A stretch of DNA of 41,858 nucleotides, from NCBI RefSeq assembly GCF_014206975.1, contig NZ_JACHOU010000028.1, forward strand, positions 1 to 41,858. Reading direction: 5' to 3'. The position numbers and the translations under genes were made by a program. This DNA comes from Aminobacter aganoensis (GTDB lineage: Bacteria; Pseudomonadota; Alphaproteobacteria; Rhizobiales; Rhizobiaceae). A model generated the notes under the pieces. That model searched no databases. It saw only the letters and a list, made by a program, of their open reading frames with translations, and was not told the DNA's origin. Of this stretch, positions 33,173 through 41,747 are shown in pieces; within the stretch, counting starts at the first letter, position 1; each line of letters opens with the position of its first letter.

Positions 33173-36046
33173 TCAGAAGTTCATGGCAAACCCGACCGTT
33201 CCCTTGATGCCATGGCTGCCGGCGAAGCTGGTGGAGCCAAGCGCCTCTCCATGCAGGGCATATTTGCCGTCGGCCCACCGATAGGTTCCGCCGAAACCGA
33301 GTTCGCCGCCAAAACGCTGCGCTGCGAAAGACGTATCCAAGCCTGACACCATCACGCTTGTCCCGTCGAGGAACTCGTAGGTCAGGTTGGCGATACCGTA
33401 GACCTGGGTTCCGGCCGGCCCTTCTTCATAGTTGGCGGCGATGCCGATACGGCCCTTCAGGCTGTCGCCGTCCTTCAGCGAGACGATCGCGCCGAACCGG
33501 TCGGTGAAGCTGTCGAAGTCGACGGACGACCAGGCAAGCTGCGCCTGGGGCGTCAGCGACCAGCCGTCGCCCAGCGCGACTTTCCGACCGGCCTCCAGGC
33601 TCAGCGCATGGCCGCTGCCGTGAATGCCGTCACCGACCCTGCCGATGCCGGCGGCATCCAGGTCGCTGCGCAACATGGCTATCTGCGCCTGGCCGTCGAC
33701 ATAAAAGCCGTTCTCGCCATACCAGCTCAGCGTCGCGCCGATGCCGTAGCTGGTGGTCGAGTTGGATCCGTCGCCGAGGCCGGAGAAGATGTCGGCGCTG
33801 GCGCGGCCATATTGCGCCGTCAGCCCGCCGACCCAGATGCCCGCGGCGTTGGCGGCCAGCTGGCCGTCGAGGCCTGCCTGCAACAGCAAGCCTGTGGTGT
33901 CGAAGGCGGCGTCGCCGCTGGTCGAAGCGCCTGATTTGACGCGGCCATGCGCGCCCTCGATGCGCGCCCAGATGGCGCTCGCAGCGCCGCCGCCGCTCGG
34001 GGCGCCACCGTCCAGCTCCGTCCAATAGCGAGCGCCGACGCGCTGCTGCAGGGTGGGCAGTTCGACCATGCCGAGCAGCAATTGCGGATAGGTCTCGTAG
34101 ACCGGCAAGGTCGGCGCCAGGCCGGACGAGCGCAGATACCAGTCGCCGTCGGCGGGGTCGGCAATGCCGTTGTGGTAAAGGCCATAGCGATAGGCGCCGG
34201 CGATGGCCGGTCCGGCGAGCGCAAAGGCCCCGGCATCGGAGATGCCATCGACCTGGACGATGCGGATGCCGTCGGCGGTGGTCAGGCCACCCGTGCCGCC
34301 GACATTGATGACGCTGACCAGCGTGGCACCGCTGCCACGAATGCTGTTGCCGGTGATGACGAGCAGGTCCGTCGGCGCGTTGTCCGTGCCGAGCTCGGCC
34401 GTAATCTCGAGCGCACCGCCATTACCGGTATAGTCGCCGGCGACGGTCAGCGTCGTGCCGGGAACGCGGCCGAACGTCATGCGACCGGCGTTGTTCAGCG
34501 ACGCGACAACCTGATCAAAGCCGTTGAGCGCAAGCGTGCCGCCGCCGAGAACCATATGCGCCGACCCGGCGCTGAAAACGTTCGCCGCCCCCGCTGCCAG
34601 CACCCCCGATGCGACGGTCGTGCCGCCGGCATAGCTATTGGCGCCGCTCAAGGTCAGCGTACCCAGCCCCTCCTTGGTCAGACCACCGACGCCCGTCATT
34701 TCGGGGGCGATGCCGATACTGTAGCCGTTGGTATCGAAGATACCGCCAGCGGCGCCAAGGGTGACCTGTTGAGCACCATAGTTGCGGAAGAACGTCGCAT
34801 TGTTGTCGATTGCCCGGATGATGCCCCCGTCCATGGTTACATTTGCCGTGCCCGCGCCACCGCGGAAACCACTGGTTTCCAGAACCCCGCGCGCACCTGG
34901 GGTGCCCAGCACATTCAGCGTGCCGCTTGCCGTGGCATTCGACATGCCGAGATAGACGCCGCTATGCGCAAAAACCCGGGCGCCGTCTTCGATGGCCATG
35001 GCGCCGACGCCGTAATTGCCCAAGGTGAGATTGGAGCCGGTCATCTCCCAGGTCGACCCAGCGCCTGTCACCGTGACGCTGCCGTCGCCACCGGGATTGG
35101 CGCCCACATAGCCCTGGTTGCTGATCACTCGGGCGCCGTCCTCGATCCGCAGGACGCCTTGGCCGCCCAGGCCGATCGTAAGCTGGTCCGTCATGGTCCA
35201 GGACCCGCCCGATGTCAGCAGCGCCTCGCCATATCCGCCGACGCCGACGATTGCGTCGTTGCTCGAGACAGTGGCGCCGTCGGAGACGGTAATTTGGCCC
35301 TGACCGAAATTGCCAATGTTGATCCGGCCGTTCGTCACGACGCGGCCGCCACGGGCAACGTTCAATGTGCCGTTCCCCTCATCGCCGATGTAAAGGTTGT
35401 TTTGCTGGGTCCAGGTCGAGGCATTGCCCTGTCCGTCGTTGCCCGACACGGTCACGACACCGACGCCGCCCGGGCTGGCGCCGATATAGCCGGTCTCGCT
35501 GCTGACGCGCCCGCCCGCCAGGACATCGAGCGTTCCATTGCCAAGCTGCCCGATGACGACGTCACCAACATTGTTCCACCATGAACCTTGGCCGGAAACC
35601 GTGACCGAACCGGTGCTGCCAGTCTCATAGCCGACATAGCCGCCGCTATCCGTCACCACGCCGCCATCGAGAATGTCGAGGGTCCCGGTGCCCTGACCGC
35701 CGACATGGAGAAGATCCGTGTTGGTCCAGGTGGAGGCATTGCCTGCGCCATCGCGCCCGGTGACGGTGACTGCGCCATCGCCGCCGATATTGCTGCCGAC
35801 CGAGCCCTGCCTATTGGTCAGCGCACCGCCATTCAGGATGGTCAAGGCGCCAATGCCGGTGCGGCCGATCTCCAGATCGTCACCGCCGGTGATGCTCGTC
35901 GGGTCCGAAGGATCGGCGTCGCCACTCAGGATGACCTGCTGGGCCGACACTGGCGCACTCGCCAGCATCAAGGCCAAAGGCGCGACAACCATAGACAAGC
36001 GACGGGACGGTTGGAAAGCCCCGGATGGGCGGCGATTCATCAACAT
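33173..36046 (-). CDS. Autotransporter outer-membrane protein
   Basis: A 957-aa type Va-like secreted protein. A basic N-terminus and Ala-rich hydrophobic segment ending SAPVSAQQ form the signal peptide. The passenger has degenerate beta-helix repeats of about 45-60 residues (GxGxLTIxNGG / YVGxxxGGxGxVTVSG), then a PATR-type autotransporter repeat (LTKEGLGTLTLSGANSYAGG). The last 280 residues are the beta-barrel, ending KGTVGFAMNF with the required C-terminal Phe. The ATG at 36046 (or 36040) puts the signal peptide at the start; 36133 would add 29 odd residues. A role in adhesion or surface interaction is family-based. Confidence 0.9.
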   Translation of the reverse strand: MLMNRRPSGAFQPSRRLSMVVAPLALMLASAPVSAQQVILSGDADPSDPTSITGGDDLEIGRTGIGALTILNGGALTNRQGSVGSNIGGDGAVTVTGRDGAGNASTWTNTDLLHVGGQGTGTLDILDGGVVTDSGGYVGYETGSTGSVTVSGQGSWWNNVGDVVIGQLGNGTLDVLAGGRVSSETGYIGASPGGVGVVTVSGNDGQGNASTWTQQNNLYIGDEGNGTLNVARGGRVVTNGRINIGNFGQGQITVSDGATVSSNDAIVGVGGYGEALLTSGGSWTMTDQLTIGLGGQGVLRIEDGARVISNQGYVGANPGGDGSVTVTGAGSTWEMTGSNLTLGNYGVGAMAIEDGARVFAHSGVYLGMSNATASGTLNVLGTPGARGVLETSGFRGGAGTANVTMDGGIIRAIDNNATFFRNYGAQQVTLGAAGGIFDTNGYSIGIAPEMTGVGGLTKEGLGTLTLSGANSYAGGTTVASGVLAAGAANVFSAGSAHMVLGGGTLALNGFDQVVASLNNAGRMTFGRVPGTTLTVAGDYTGNGGALEITAELGTDNAPTDLLVITGNSIRGSGATLVSVINVGGTGGLTTADGIRIVQVDGISDAGAFALAGPAIAGAYRYGLYHNGIADPADGDWYLRSSGLAPTLPVYETYPQLLLGMVELPTLQQRVGARYWTELDGGAPSGGGAASAIWARIEGAHGRVKSGASTSGDAAFDTTGLLLQAGLDGQLAANAAGIWVGGLTAQYGRASADIFSGLGDGSNSTTSYGIGATLSWYGENGFYVDGQAQIAMLRSDLDAAGIGRVGDGIHGSGHALSLEAGRKVALGDGWSLTPQAQLAWSSVDFDSFTDRFGAIVSLKDGDSLKGRIGIAANYEEGPAGTQVYGIANLTYEFLDGTSVMVSGLDTSFAAQRFGGELGFGGTYRWADGKYALHGEALGSTSFAGSHGIKGTVGFAMNF

Positions 36047-36314
36047 CGAAAACCAAAATGATTCAAACACTAAGCAACGTTTGAGAGCTTTATGCTTAAC
36101 AGTTCGATAATTTACCTCTGTCGGCGCAATCATAAATCCGTGGGCAAACGGACCTTGGTCAGACGGGTCCGCATCGGAGGCGAACTATCAGGAACCGCCG
36201 TGACGACTGTCGAGTGGGAGTCATCGCCGTCTCGCAGCCTTCGCGCGACGATGCCGAGTTGATCGACCGTACGTGGTTCCGCACGCACGGCCGGCGAGAT
36301 CCGCGATTGCATCA
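36047..36314. other. Intergenic, no gene seen
   Basis: About 270 bp between the autotransporter start and the MFS gene end. It should hold the autotransporter promoter. Nothing else can be supported. Confidence 0.4.
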
Positions 36315-37568
36315 TCATCCTGGTGGCGCGGGTGTCCCGGTCTCGGAATCGCTTTGGCGGGGAAGACGGGTGGCTGCGATGACGGCTCCGGTGATCGCGA
36401 TCGCCACCACCGCGCCGATCCACGCCCCATAGAGGCCCAGCCCGACGATAAAGCCCGCCATGACCGGAGAAGCGATATCCGTCACCGCGACCAGCGCCTG
36501 GCCTGTTCCCATGACCACCCCCTGCCGCTCGGACGGGACATGGACCGACAGCGCCGCGAGATAGGTCGGCTTTGCAAGGGCGTCGGCGGTGCTGATGCAG
36601 AGCACGGCAAAGGCGAGGACGGGAATGGTGCTCGCCAGTCCGGCAGTGAGGAAGCCGATGCAGAAAAGGGCGAAGATCAGGATGATCAGCCGGCGCTCCG
36701 AGAAGAACCGGCCGAGCAATCCGAGCAGGAAAAGCTGGACGAGAATGTTGATCACACCGTCCGCCGCGATGATGTAGGCAAATTCGCGCGGCCCGAGAGC
36801 GTGGCCGTTCCAGACAAACCGGTCGGCAAGGTAGATCGGAAGCTGCGAGGTATACATTCCATAGGCGAAGAAATGGCACAGCATGACGATGACGAGCACG
36901 CGGATGACCGGATGGCCAGTGATCGCCCGCAACGAAATGCGCTCGCGATCGGGTTCGTCGGTGGCCTGTCGCACCACCTTGCCGCCTTTCAGGCCGAACG
37001 TCGTCACGACGACGCCGGATGCCGACAGGGCGAGCGCCATGTAGATCGGGGCGGTCAGCGAGATATCGGACAGGACGCTTGAAAGTCCTGCGCCGACGAT
37101 CGCGCCGAGACCGAGTGCGGCGTTCACGACGCCGATCGCCTGGCGTCGGGTCGTCGGCGAACTGTTGTCTGCGGCGTAGGCGGCCGCAGCCGAGAAGTTG
37201 CCCGCAGTCAGTCCGAACAGGAAGCGCGCCAGGAGCACGGTGAAGATACTCTGCGCAAGGGCGAGCAGGAGCAGGCTGACGACCGCCACGACCTGGCTGG
37301 CCAAAAGCACCCGCCTGCGTCCGAAACGGTCGGAAAGCTGGCCGAGCAAAGGCGATGCGGCGGACAGGCTCAATGCTTCGGTGGCAAGGACGATGCCGAA
37401 GACCAGCGGACTCGCCCCCATCTCACGCAGATAGAAAGGCAGGACGGGCAGAACCGCGCCGATGCCCGCGGCATAGAGGGTGACTATGGCGAACAGCGGC
37501 AGCATCAGCCGCCAGTCGAGCCTGTCCGACAGGCCGGCCTCATGCTTCGAACATATCCCGGCGCTCAC
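36315..37568 (-). CDS. MFS exporter, TetA/MdtG-like
   Basis: A 417-aa 12-TM proton-drug antiporter. Motif A is LLGQLSDRFGRRRVLL in the loop between helices 2 and 3, and helix 4-5 contains the motif-C-like stretch NAALGLGAIVGAGLSS. The layout fits DHA1 tetracycline or multidrug exporters. The GTG start at 37568 overlaps the monooxygenase TGA by 4 bp (GTGA), so the two are translationally coupled and probably deal with the same compound: one modifies it, the other exports it. Confidence 0.87.
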   Translation of the reverse strand: MSAGICSKHEAGLSDRLDWRLMLPLFAIVTLYAAGIGAVLPVLPFYLREMGASPLVFGIVLATEALSLSAASPLLGQLSDRFGRRRVLLASQVVAVVSLLLLALAQSIFTVLLARFLFGLTAGNFSAAAAYAADNSSPTTRRQAIGVVNAALGLGAIVGAGLSSVLSDISLTAPIYMALALSASGVVVTTFGLKGGKVVRQATDEPDRERISLRAITGHPVIRVLVIVMLCHFFAYGMYTSQLPIYLADRFVWNGHALGPREFAYIIAADGVINILVQLFLLGLLGRFFSERRLIILIFALFCIGFLTAGLASTIPVLAFAVLCISTADALAKPTYLAALSVHVPSERQGVVMGTGQALVAVTDIASPVMAGFIVGLGLYGAWIGAVVAIAITGAVIAATRLPRQSDSETGTPAPPG

Positions 37569-39085
37569 TTCGTTTCCTCTTCGAGCGGACCGACGCCCAC
37601 GTGGCCCAGATATCTTTCAAGCTTCGCCGTCCGCTCTGCGCCAAGCATCAGGAACGCGCCGACATAGCCGTCCGGGCGGATCAGCACGCCCTCGCCCAGC
37701 GCCAGTTCGTAGGCATCGCGGACGTGCCCCCAGGCGTCGATGACGTCGCCCTGCGGGCCGATGTGGCGGACATGCAGCCCAGGCCTTGGCCCGACCATCT
37801 CTCTTTCCCCCTCATGGACGAGCAGCGTCCAATGCGTCCCCCGGAACAGTTGGAACAGCCGCGACGGCTGGCCCGCCGCACCCATGATCGGGGCGTCCGG
37901 CGCACGGTCGCCCGGACGCAGACTGCCGCTGCGTTCGGCCAGTTGCCTGGAAAGCGGCGAGTCCGGATAGCCGATATCGAGCTGGCGCACCTCTCGCCCC
38001 CGGCGCATTTCACCCTGCTTCTGCGCATCGAGCAGCCGGGACGCGAGGCCGAGCATCGATTCCGCCACCGGCCGCCGCTCGAACTCATAGGTGTCGAGCA
38101 GGAAATCCTCGCCGCCGCCGAGAACGGCGGCGAGTTTCCAGCCGAGATTGTAGGCATCCTGCACGCTGGTGTTCAGGCCCTGGCCGCCGGTCGGCGGATG
38201 GATATGGGCGGCGTCGCCGACGAGGAACAGCCGTCCGACCCGGTAGCGATCGGCAAGCCGCGCGTTCATGGCATAGGCCGAAGCCCAGGAGACCGAATGC
38301 ACAGGTATGTCGCCGCGCCCTGTCCGCTCGCCGATCATCCGTGCCAGCCCTTCGGCCGAGAGGTCGGCTTCGCCGTCGGGCGGAATCGGCGCCTGAAGCT
38401 GGAAGAGATCGGTTCCGGCCAGCGGACAGATCACGACCATGCGTTCCATGTCGCCGTCGTTGAACTGGTGCCAGGCATCGCGGTCCAGCCCCGTCAATTC
38501 CACATCCGCCACGATCGCCCGCACGCCCAGCGTCTTGCCGGGGAAACCCACGCAGAGCGCGTCCCGCACGAAGCTGCGGCCGCCGTCGGCCCCGACGAGA
38601 TAGCGGGCGCGAACGGTTTGCCCGCCATGTGGTCCCGCAAGGCGGGCCATGACGCCGTCCGCGTCTTGCTCGACCTCGACCAACTCGCATCCGAACTCGA
38701 CCTCGTGGCCGAGTTCGCCCAACCGCTCCCGCATGATCTCCTCGGTGCGGAATTGCGGGATCATCAGCGCGATGTGGTAAGGCTCGGCCGGCGTCGGATC
38801 GGGCCGCTCGCCGATGTCCTTTTCGGTATGGCTGCCGTCACTGCGATACGCGCGCACCGGCGGATAGATGCCGCCGGCGGCGACCACCTTGTCGAGAATG
38901 CCGAGGTCCTCGAAGATCTCCTGCGTCCTCGGCTGGATGCCCTTCCCGCGCGAGCCCCGGAAGGATCCTTCCCGCTTCTCGATCAGCCGGAAGGAAACGC
39001 CGCGCCGCGCAAGCTCGATCGCCAGCGTCAGGCCGGACGCACCCGCCCCGCAGATGAGCACGTCCGCAGTGAAACCGTTTGTCAT
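37565..39085 (-). CDS. FAD-dependent aromatic monooxygenase
   Basis: A 506-aa class A flavoprotein hydroxylase of the PgaE / MhpA / rifampicin-monooxygenase group. FAD-binding Rossmann motif LICGAGASGLTLAIELARRG near residue 10, the DG motif around LVGADGGRSFVRDAL, and the second FAD motif FLVGDAAHIHPPTGGQGLN are present. The C-terminal 130 residues resemble the thioredoxin-like domain of polyketide hydroxylases. The ATG at 39085 follows GGAGGC. It is divergent from a MarR regulator and coupled to an exporter, a set-up typical for antibiotic or phenolic detoxification; the substrate is unknown. Confidence 0.9.
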   Translation of the reverse strand: MTNGFTADVLICGAGASGLTLAIELARRGVSFRLIEKREGSFRGSRGKGIQPRTQEIFEDLGILDKVVAAGGIYPPVRAYRSDGSHTEKDIGERPDPTPAEPYHIALMIPQFRTEEIMRERLGELGHEVEFGCELVEVEQDADGVMARLAGPHGGQTVRARYLVGADGGRSFVRDALCVGFPGKTLGVRAIVADVELTGLDRDAWHQFNDGDMERMVVICPLAGTDLFQLQAPIPPDGEADLSAEGLARMIGERTGRGDIPVHSVSWASAYAMNARLADRYRVGRLFLVGDAAHIHPPTGGQGLNTSVQDAYNLGWKLAAVLGGGEDFLLDTYEFERRPVAESMLGLASRLLDAQKQGEMRRGREVRQLDIGYPDSPLSRQLAERSGSLRPGDRAPDAPIMGAAGQPSRLFQLFRGTHWTLLVHEGEREMVGPRPGLHVRHIGPQGDVIDAWGHVRDAYELALGEGVLIRPDGYVGAFLMLGAERTAKLERYLGHVGVGPLEEETK

Positions 39086-39096
39086 GGTCGCCTCCT

Positions 39097-39115
39097 TATG
39101 TGTATTATGCACATA
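39097..39115. promoter_or_regulatory. Operator 1, palindrome between marR and monooxygenase
   Basis: TATGTG-N7-CACATA, a 19-bp palindrome in the 44-bp divergent gap. It overlaps where the promoters must lie. The same ATGTG-N7-CACAT occurs 48 bp away, so it is a good candidate MarR site. Confidence 0.6.
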
Positions 39116-39129
39116 GTAGGAGATTCGGA

Positions 39130-39627
39130 ATGCCGTCAAGAAAAAATGTGAAAAATACACATATCGAGAGCCGCCAGATTCGTGAGCTCCACGGTGCACT
39201 GGTCGAAATCGTCAGCATCATGAACAGGCCCCAGCGCGACGAGAGCTTGGTGCGCGAAGCCGGCATCTCGCTCGACCGCGCGCTGTTTCCCCTGCTGGTT
39301 GGCATAGAACGGCTGGGGCCAATCGGCATCGTGGACCTCGCCGACCGCGCCGGTCGCGATTACACCACCGTCAGCCGCCAGGTCGCCAAGCTGGAAAGTC
39401 TTGGCCTCGCCGAACGCCGGCAGAGCGCGGCCGACCGCCGCGTGAACGAGGCCGTTGTCACCCCGAAGGGCAAGGCGATGACCGACAAGATCGACGCCGC
39501 GCGCGAGAGGAACGCCCGCGCCATCTTCGCGACCTGGGATGCCCGCGACATCGACGAGCTCATCCGGCTCATGCGCAAGTTCGCCGATTCGGTGAACGAC
39601 GAACCGGAGAGCCCCGCCGCGCCCTGA
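39130..39627 (+). CDS. MarR family transcriptional regulator
   Basis: A 165-aa winged-helix dimeric regulator. Core segments: VDLADRAGRDYTTVSRQVAK (helices with the recognition helix), then LGLAERRQSAADRRVNEAVV (the wing, with the conserved D-R-R), and a helical C-terminal dimer arm. The ATG at 39130 has GGAG eight bases upstream. It is divergent from the monooxygenase-exporter operon and most likely represses it and itself until a ligand binds. Confidence 0.92.
   Translation: MPSRKNVKNTHIESRQIRELHGALVEIVSIMNRPQRDESLVREAGISLDRALFPLLVGIERLGPIGIVDLADRAGRDYTTVSRQVAKLESLGLAERRQSAADRRVNEAVVTPKGKAMTDKIDAARERNARAIFATWDARDIDELIRLMRKFADSVNDEPESPAAP
39146..39162. promoter_or_regulatory. Operator 2, palindrome in the marR coding start
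   Basis: ATGTG-AAAAATA-CACAT within codons 6-11 of marR has the same half-sites and 7-bp spacer as operator 1. Its centre is 48 bp from that of operator 1. Confidence 0.5.
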
Positions 39628-39752
39628 TTTTTCGCGCAACTCCCTCTACAGCAGAGCACATGCGCTGATCTCTCAGGAAGAATTGTGGGGCGGAAGCCAT
39701 GCGCAAATTCGCGGCTGCGCGGCAGGTTTGCGGCAGCAATGAACCAAGGTCG

Positions 39753-39911
39753 GGCGGGCGGCACGACATTACGGGCACCTGTTGCGAGGATGGGATGGTC
39801 GTAGCCGCAGCGGCTGCCGTCGCCGAGAATGATCTGGTGGCTCGTCCGGGAAATCTCGGCCACGCGGACAGCTCGGATCGTAATGTCGAGCTGTGCGAGC
39901 AGACTGGCAAG
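39753..39911 (-). pseudogene. Ferredoxin reductase remnant
   Basis: A fragment of an FAD/NAD-dependent ferredoxin reductase: RVAEISRTSHQIILGDGSRC, then GYDHPILATGARNVVPP, the conserved V-x-x-I-D-R / Y-D-x-L-I-L-A-T-G-A-R region. The N-terminal FAD motif and the C-terminal two thirds are missing. It abuts the ferredoxin remnant in another frame. Confidence 0.65.
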
Positions 39912-40080
39912 TCGAAGCACGAGAGCTTGCACGCGGTACGTTCAGCATGTCGTTCTCAGGTATGCTCGGATTCCCAAGCGAAACTGCTGTTTCCTCGACT
40001 TGCACATGGCAAGTCCCGCACGCCATTGCCCACATTCTCCGATGCCATTTACGGAGCCAGGATGACCGAACTCCTTCGCA
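39900..40080 (-). pseudogene. [2Fe-2S] ferredoxin remnant with frameshift
   Basis: One frame gives AMACGTCHVQVEE, PENDML and the tail SRASTCQ; the frame before it gives NGIGECG. Restoring one G near 40036 joins them into GECGGAMACGTCHV, the C-x5-C-x2-C cluster of putidaredoxin-type ferredoxins. The N-terminal half is absent. Together with the reductase remnant it was once an electron-transfer pair for an oxygenase or P450. Confidence 0.7.
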
Positions 40081-40159
40081 ACCAATGCGGACCGGACCGC
40101 GCCGCCAAAGCCGTTCACCAGCTATCGCTGACCGATCCGCTGTCCGACCGGCCTGGTTT

Positions 40160-41092
40160 CTATCCCTTCGCGCGGAGAAAAGCGTCGATTTCCGCGCGTG
40201 TCGGCATGGATGGCGCCGTGCCAGGCTTCTGCACCGACAACGCGGCGAGCGCCGATCCGAAGCGAATTGCCTCGAGCGGTGGACGGCCTTCGGCGATCGC
40301 GACGGCGAAGCCGCCGTTGAAGGCGTCGCCGGCGCCGGTGGTGTCGACAACCTTCGCGACGCGGAACGCAGGCACAAAATGGGTACCCGCCGCGCCATGC
40401 AACAACGCGCCCTTCGATCCCAGGGTGATCAACGCATTGGCGGCGCCAAGCTCGACCAGCCGGGCAGCGGCACGCACCGCCCCCTCTTCCGTGGTCGTAT
40501 CGATGCCGGTCAGCGTCGCGGCCTCTGTCTCGTTGGGCGTCACGTAGTCGCAATGGGCGTAGATCGACGCCTCGACGGGGAGTGCCGGGGCAGGATTGAG
40601 GATGGTCGTGACGCCATGGCTGCGCGCCAGCCGAAGCCCTTCGATGGCAGCCTCGATGGGCTGCTCGAACTGCGTGACGAAGACCTTTGCGCCGGAGATC
40701 AACTGGGCGGCAGCGCGGACATCTGCGGCGCTCAGATTGGCGGCAGCACCGCTTTCGATGATGATCGCGTTGTCGCCGGTCTCGGAGGAGACGAAGATGA
40801 ACGCGGCCCCGGTGGGCGCGGTCTCGTCGATCAGGACGTGGGAGGTGTTCACTCCATCACCAGACCAGGTCTGCCGCGCCATTTCACCGAAGGCATCCTG
40901 CCCGACGCGGGTGATCATGGCCGAACGCGCGCCGGCGCGCGCTGCCGCGATGACCTGGTTCGAGCCCTTGCCGCCCGGCCCCATGGCAAAGCCCCGGCCA
41001 AGCAGCGTTTCCCCGATCACCGGCAGACGCTCGGCCTTGAAGGCCAGGTCAGCGACAAAGGTTCCAAGCACGACGATATCGGCACGATCCAT
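40160..41092 (-). CDS. rbsK: Ribokinase (PfkB family)
   Basis: A 310-aa sugar kinase that would phosphorylate ribose, or deoxyribose, with ATP. PfkB signature 1 is GPGGKGSNQVIAAARAGA (about 42-59) and signature 2, with the catalytic Asp and anion hole, is VDTTGAGDAFNGGFAVA. The ATG at 41092 has a very good GGGAGG site six bases upstream. It lies 29 bp after the nucleoside deoxyribosyltransferase gene; together they suggest salvage of a nucleoside and its sugar. Other PfkB sugars are possible. Confidence 0.88.
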   Translation of the reverse strand: MDRADIVVLGTFVADLAFKAERLPVIGETLLGRGFAMGPGGKGSNQVIAAARAGARSAMITRVGQDAFGEMARQTWSGDGVNTSHVLIDETAPTGAAFIFVSSETGDNAIIIESGAAANLSAADVRAAAQLISGAKVFVTQFEQPIEAAIEGLRLARSHGVTTILNPAPALPVEASIYAHCDYVTPNETEAATLTGIDTTTEEGAVRAAARLVELGAANALITLGSKGALLHGAAGTHFVPAFRVAKVVDTTGAGDAFNGGFAVAIAEGRPPLEAIRFGSALAALSVQKPGTAPSMPTRAEIDAFLRAKG

Positions 41093-41121
41093 CAGAATAC
41101 CTCCCAGTTGCAACGCGGACC

Positions 41122-41688
41122 TCAGAGCAGGAATTTGGCAGCCGCCTGCCTCAGGCATTCCTCGAACGCCTGATGGTCCGTGTACAGCTCGGCGGGCGCG
41201 ACCTCGCGCGTGATGACCATGCCGCCACGCGCCTCGATGCCGCCGTCCAGCATGAGGTTGTCGACCATGTCGAAATCTTCCACCGCCAGTCCGTCCGGTC
41301 CGCGCGGCCTGCCGTGGGCATCAGGCTCGATACGGCCGTCATGCAGGCATGAAACCCGTGCGTAATGGTCGCCAAGCACGTTCGAGAATGCATAGGCAGG
41401 GCAGCCGCGGGCGCACATGAAGCCAAGCTCGAAGGCCGTGCCGACATCGGCAGCGACGCCGCGGAACGGCGTGAGATTGGCGATGATCATGTCGGCGCTC
41501 ATCATCAGGCGCTCGTTGATCGAACTGATGGCCAGCCCCTTTGCCCTCTTGGCATCGGTTGCCGGTACCTCGAGGTCGCCCGGCGAGACCGGGACGAAGC
41601 CGTAGCGCCGGGTCAAATCGATCTTGCGGTCGAGCACCTCGCGGGCGTTGGACAGGAAGACTTCGGGGCCGGCCAGGTAGATTTTCAT
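41122..41688 (-). CDS. Nucleoside 2-deoxyribosyltransferase
   Basis: A 188-aa enzyme of the NDT family, which moves deoxyribose between bases or hydrolyses nucleosides or nucleotides. Family marks: MKIYLAGPEVFLSNA at the N-terminus, DMIIANLTPFRGVAADVGTA with the catalytic Glu just after in FELGFM. The ATG at 41688 is the conserved start. It is the first gene of the pair with ribokinase and follows the aldehyde dehydrogenase by 59 bp on the same strand. Confidence 0.87.
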   Translation of the reverse strand: MKIYLAGPEVFLSNAREVLDRKIDLTRRYGFVPVSPGDLEVPATDAKRAKGLAISSINERLMMSADMIIANLTPFRGVAADVGTAFELGFMCARGCPAYAFSNVLGDHYARVSCLHDGRIEPDAHGRPRGPDGLAVEDFDMVDNLMLDGGIEARGGMVITREVAPAELYTDHQAFEECLRQAAAKFLL

Positions 41689-41747
41689 CGGTAATCGTTC
41701 TCGTTCTGAAGAAATGACAAAAGCCCGGGGCATCAGGAGCCCTATGC

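Noticed and set aside
33947-35584. Long open frame antisense to the autotransporter (545 aa)
   Set aside because: It reflects the repeat structure of the passenger on the other strand.
37601-39151. Long open frame antisense to the monooxygenase (516 aa)
   Set aside because: Shadow of a clear flavoprotein gene; it also runs across the divergent promoter region.
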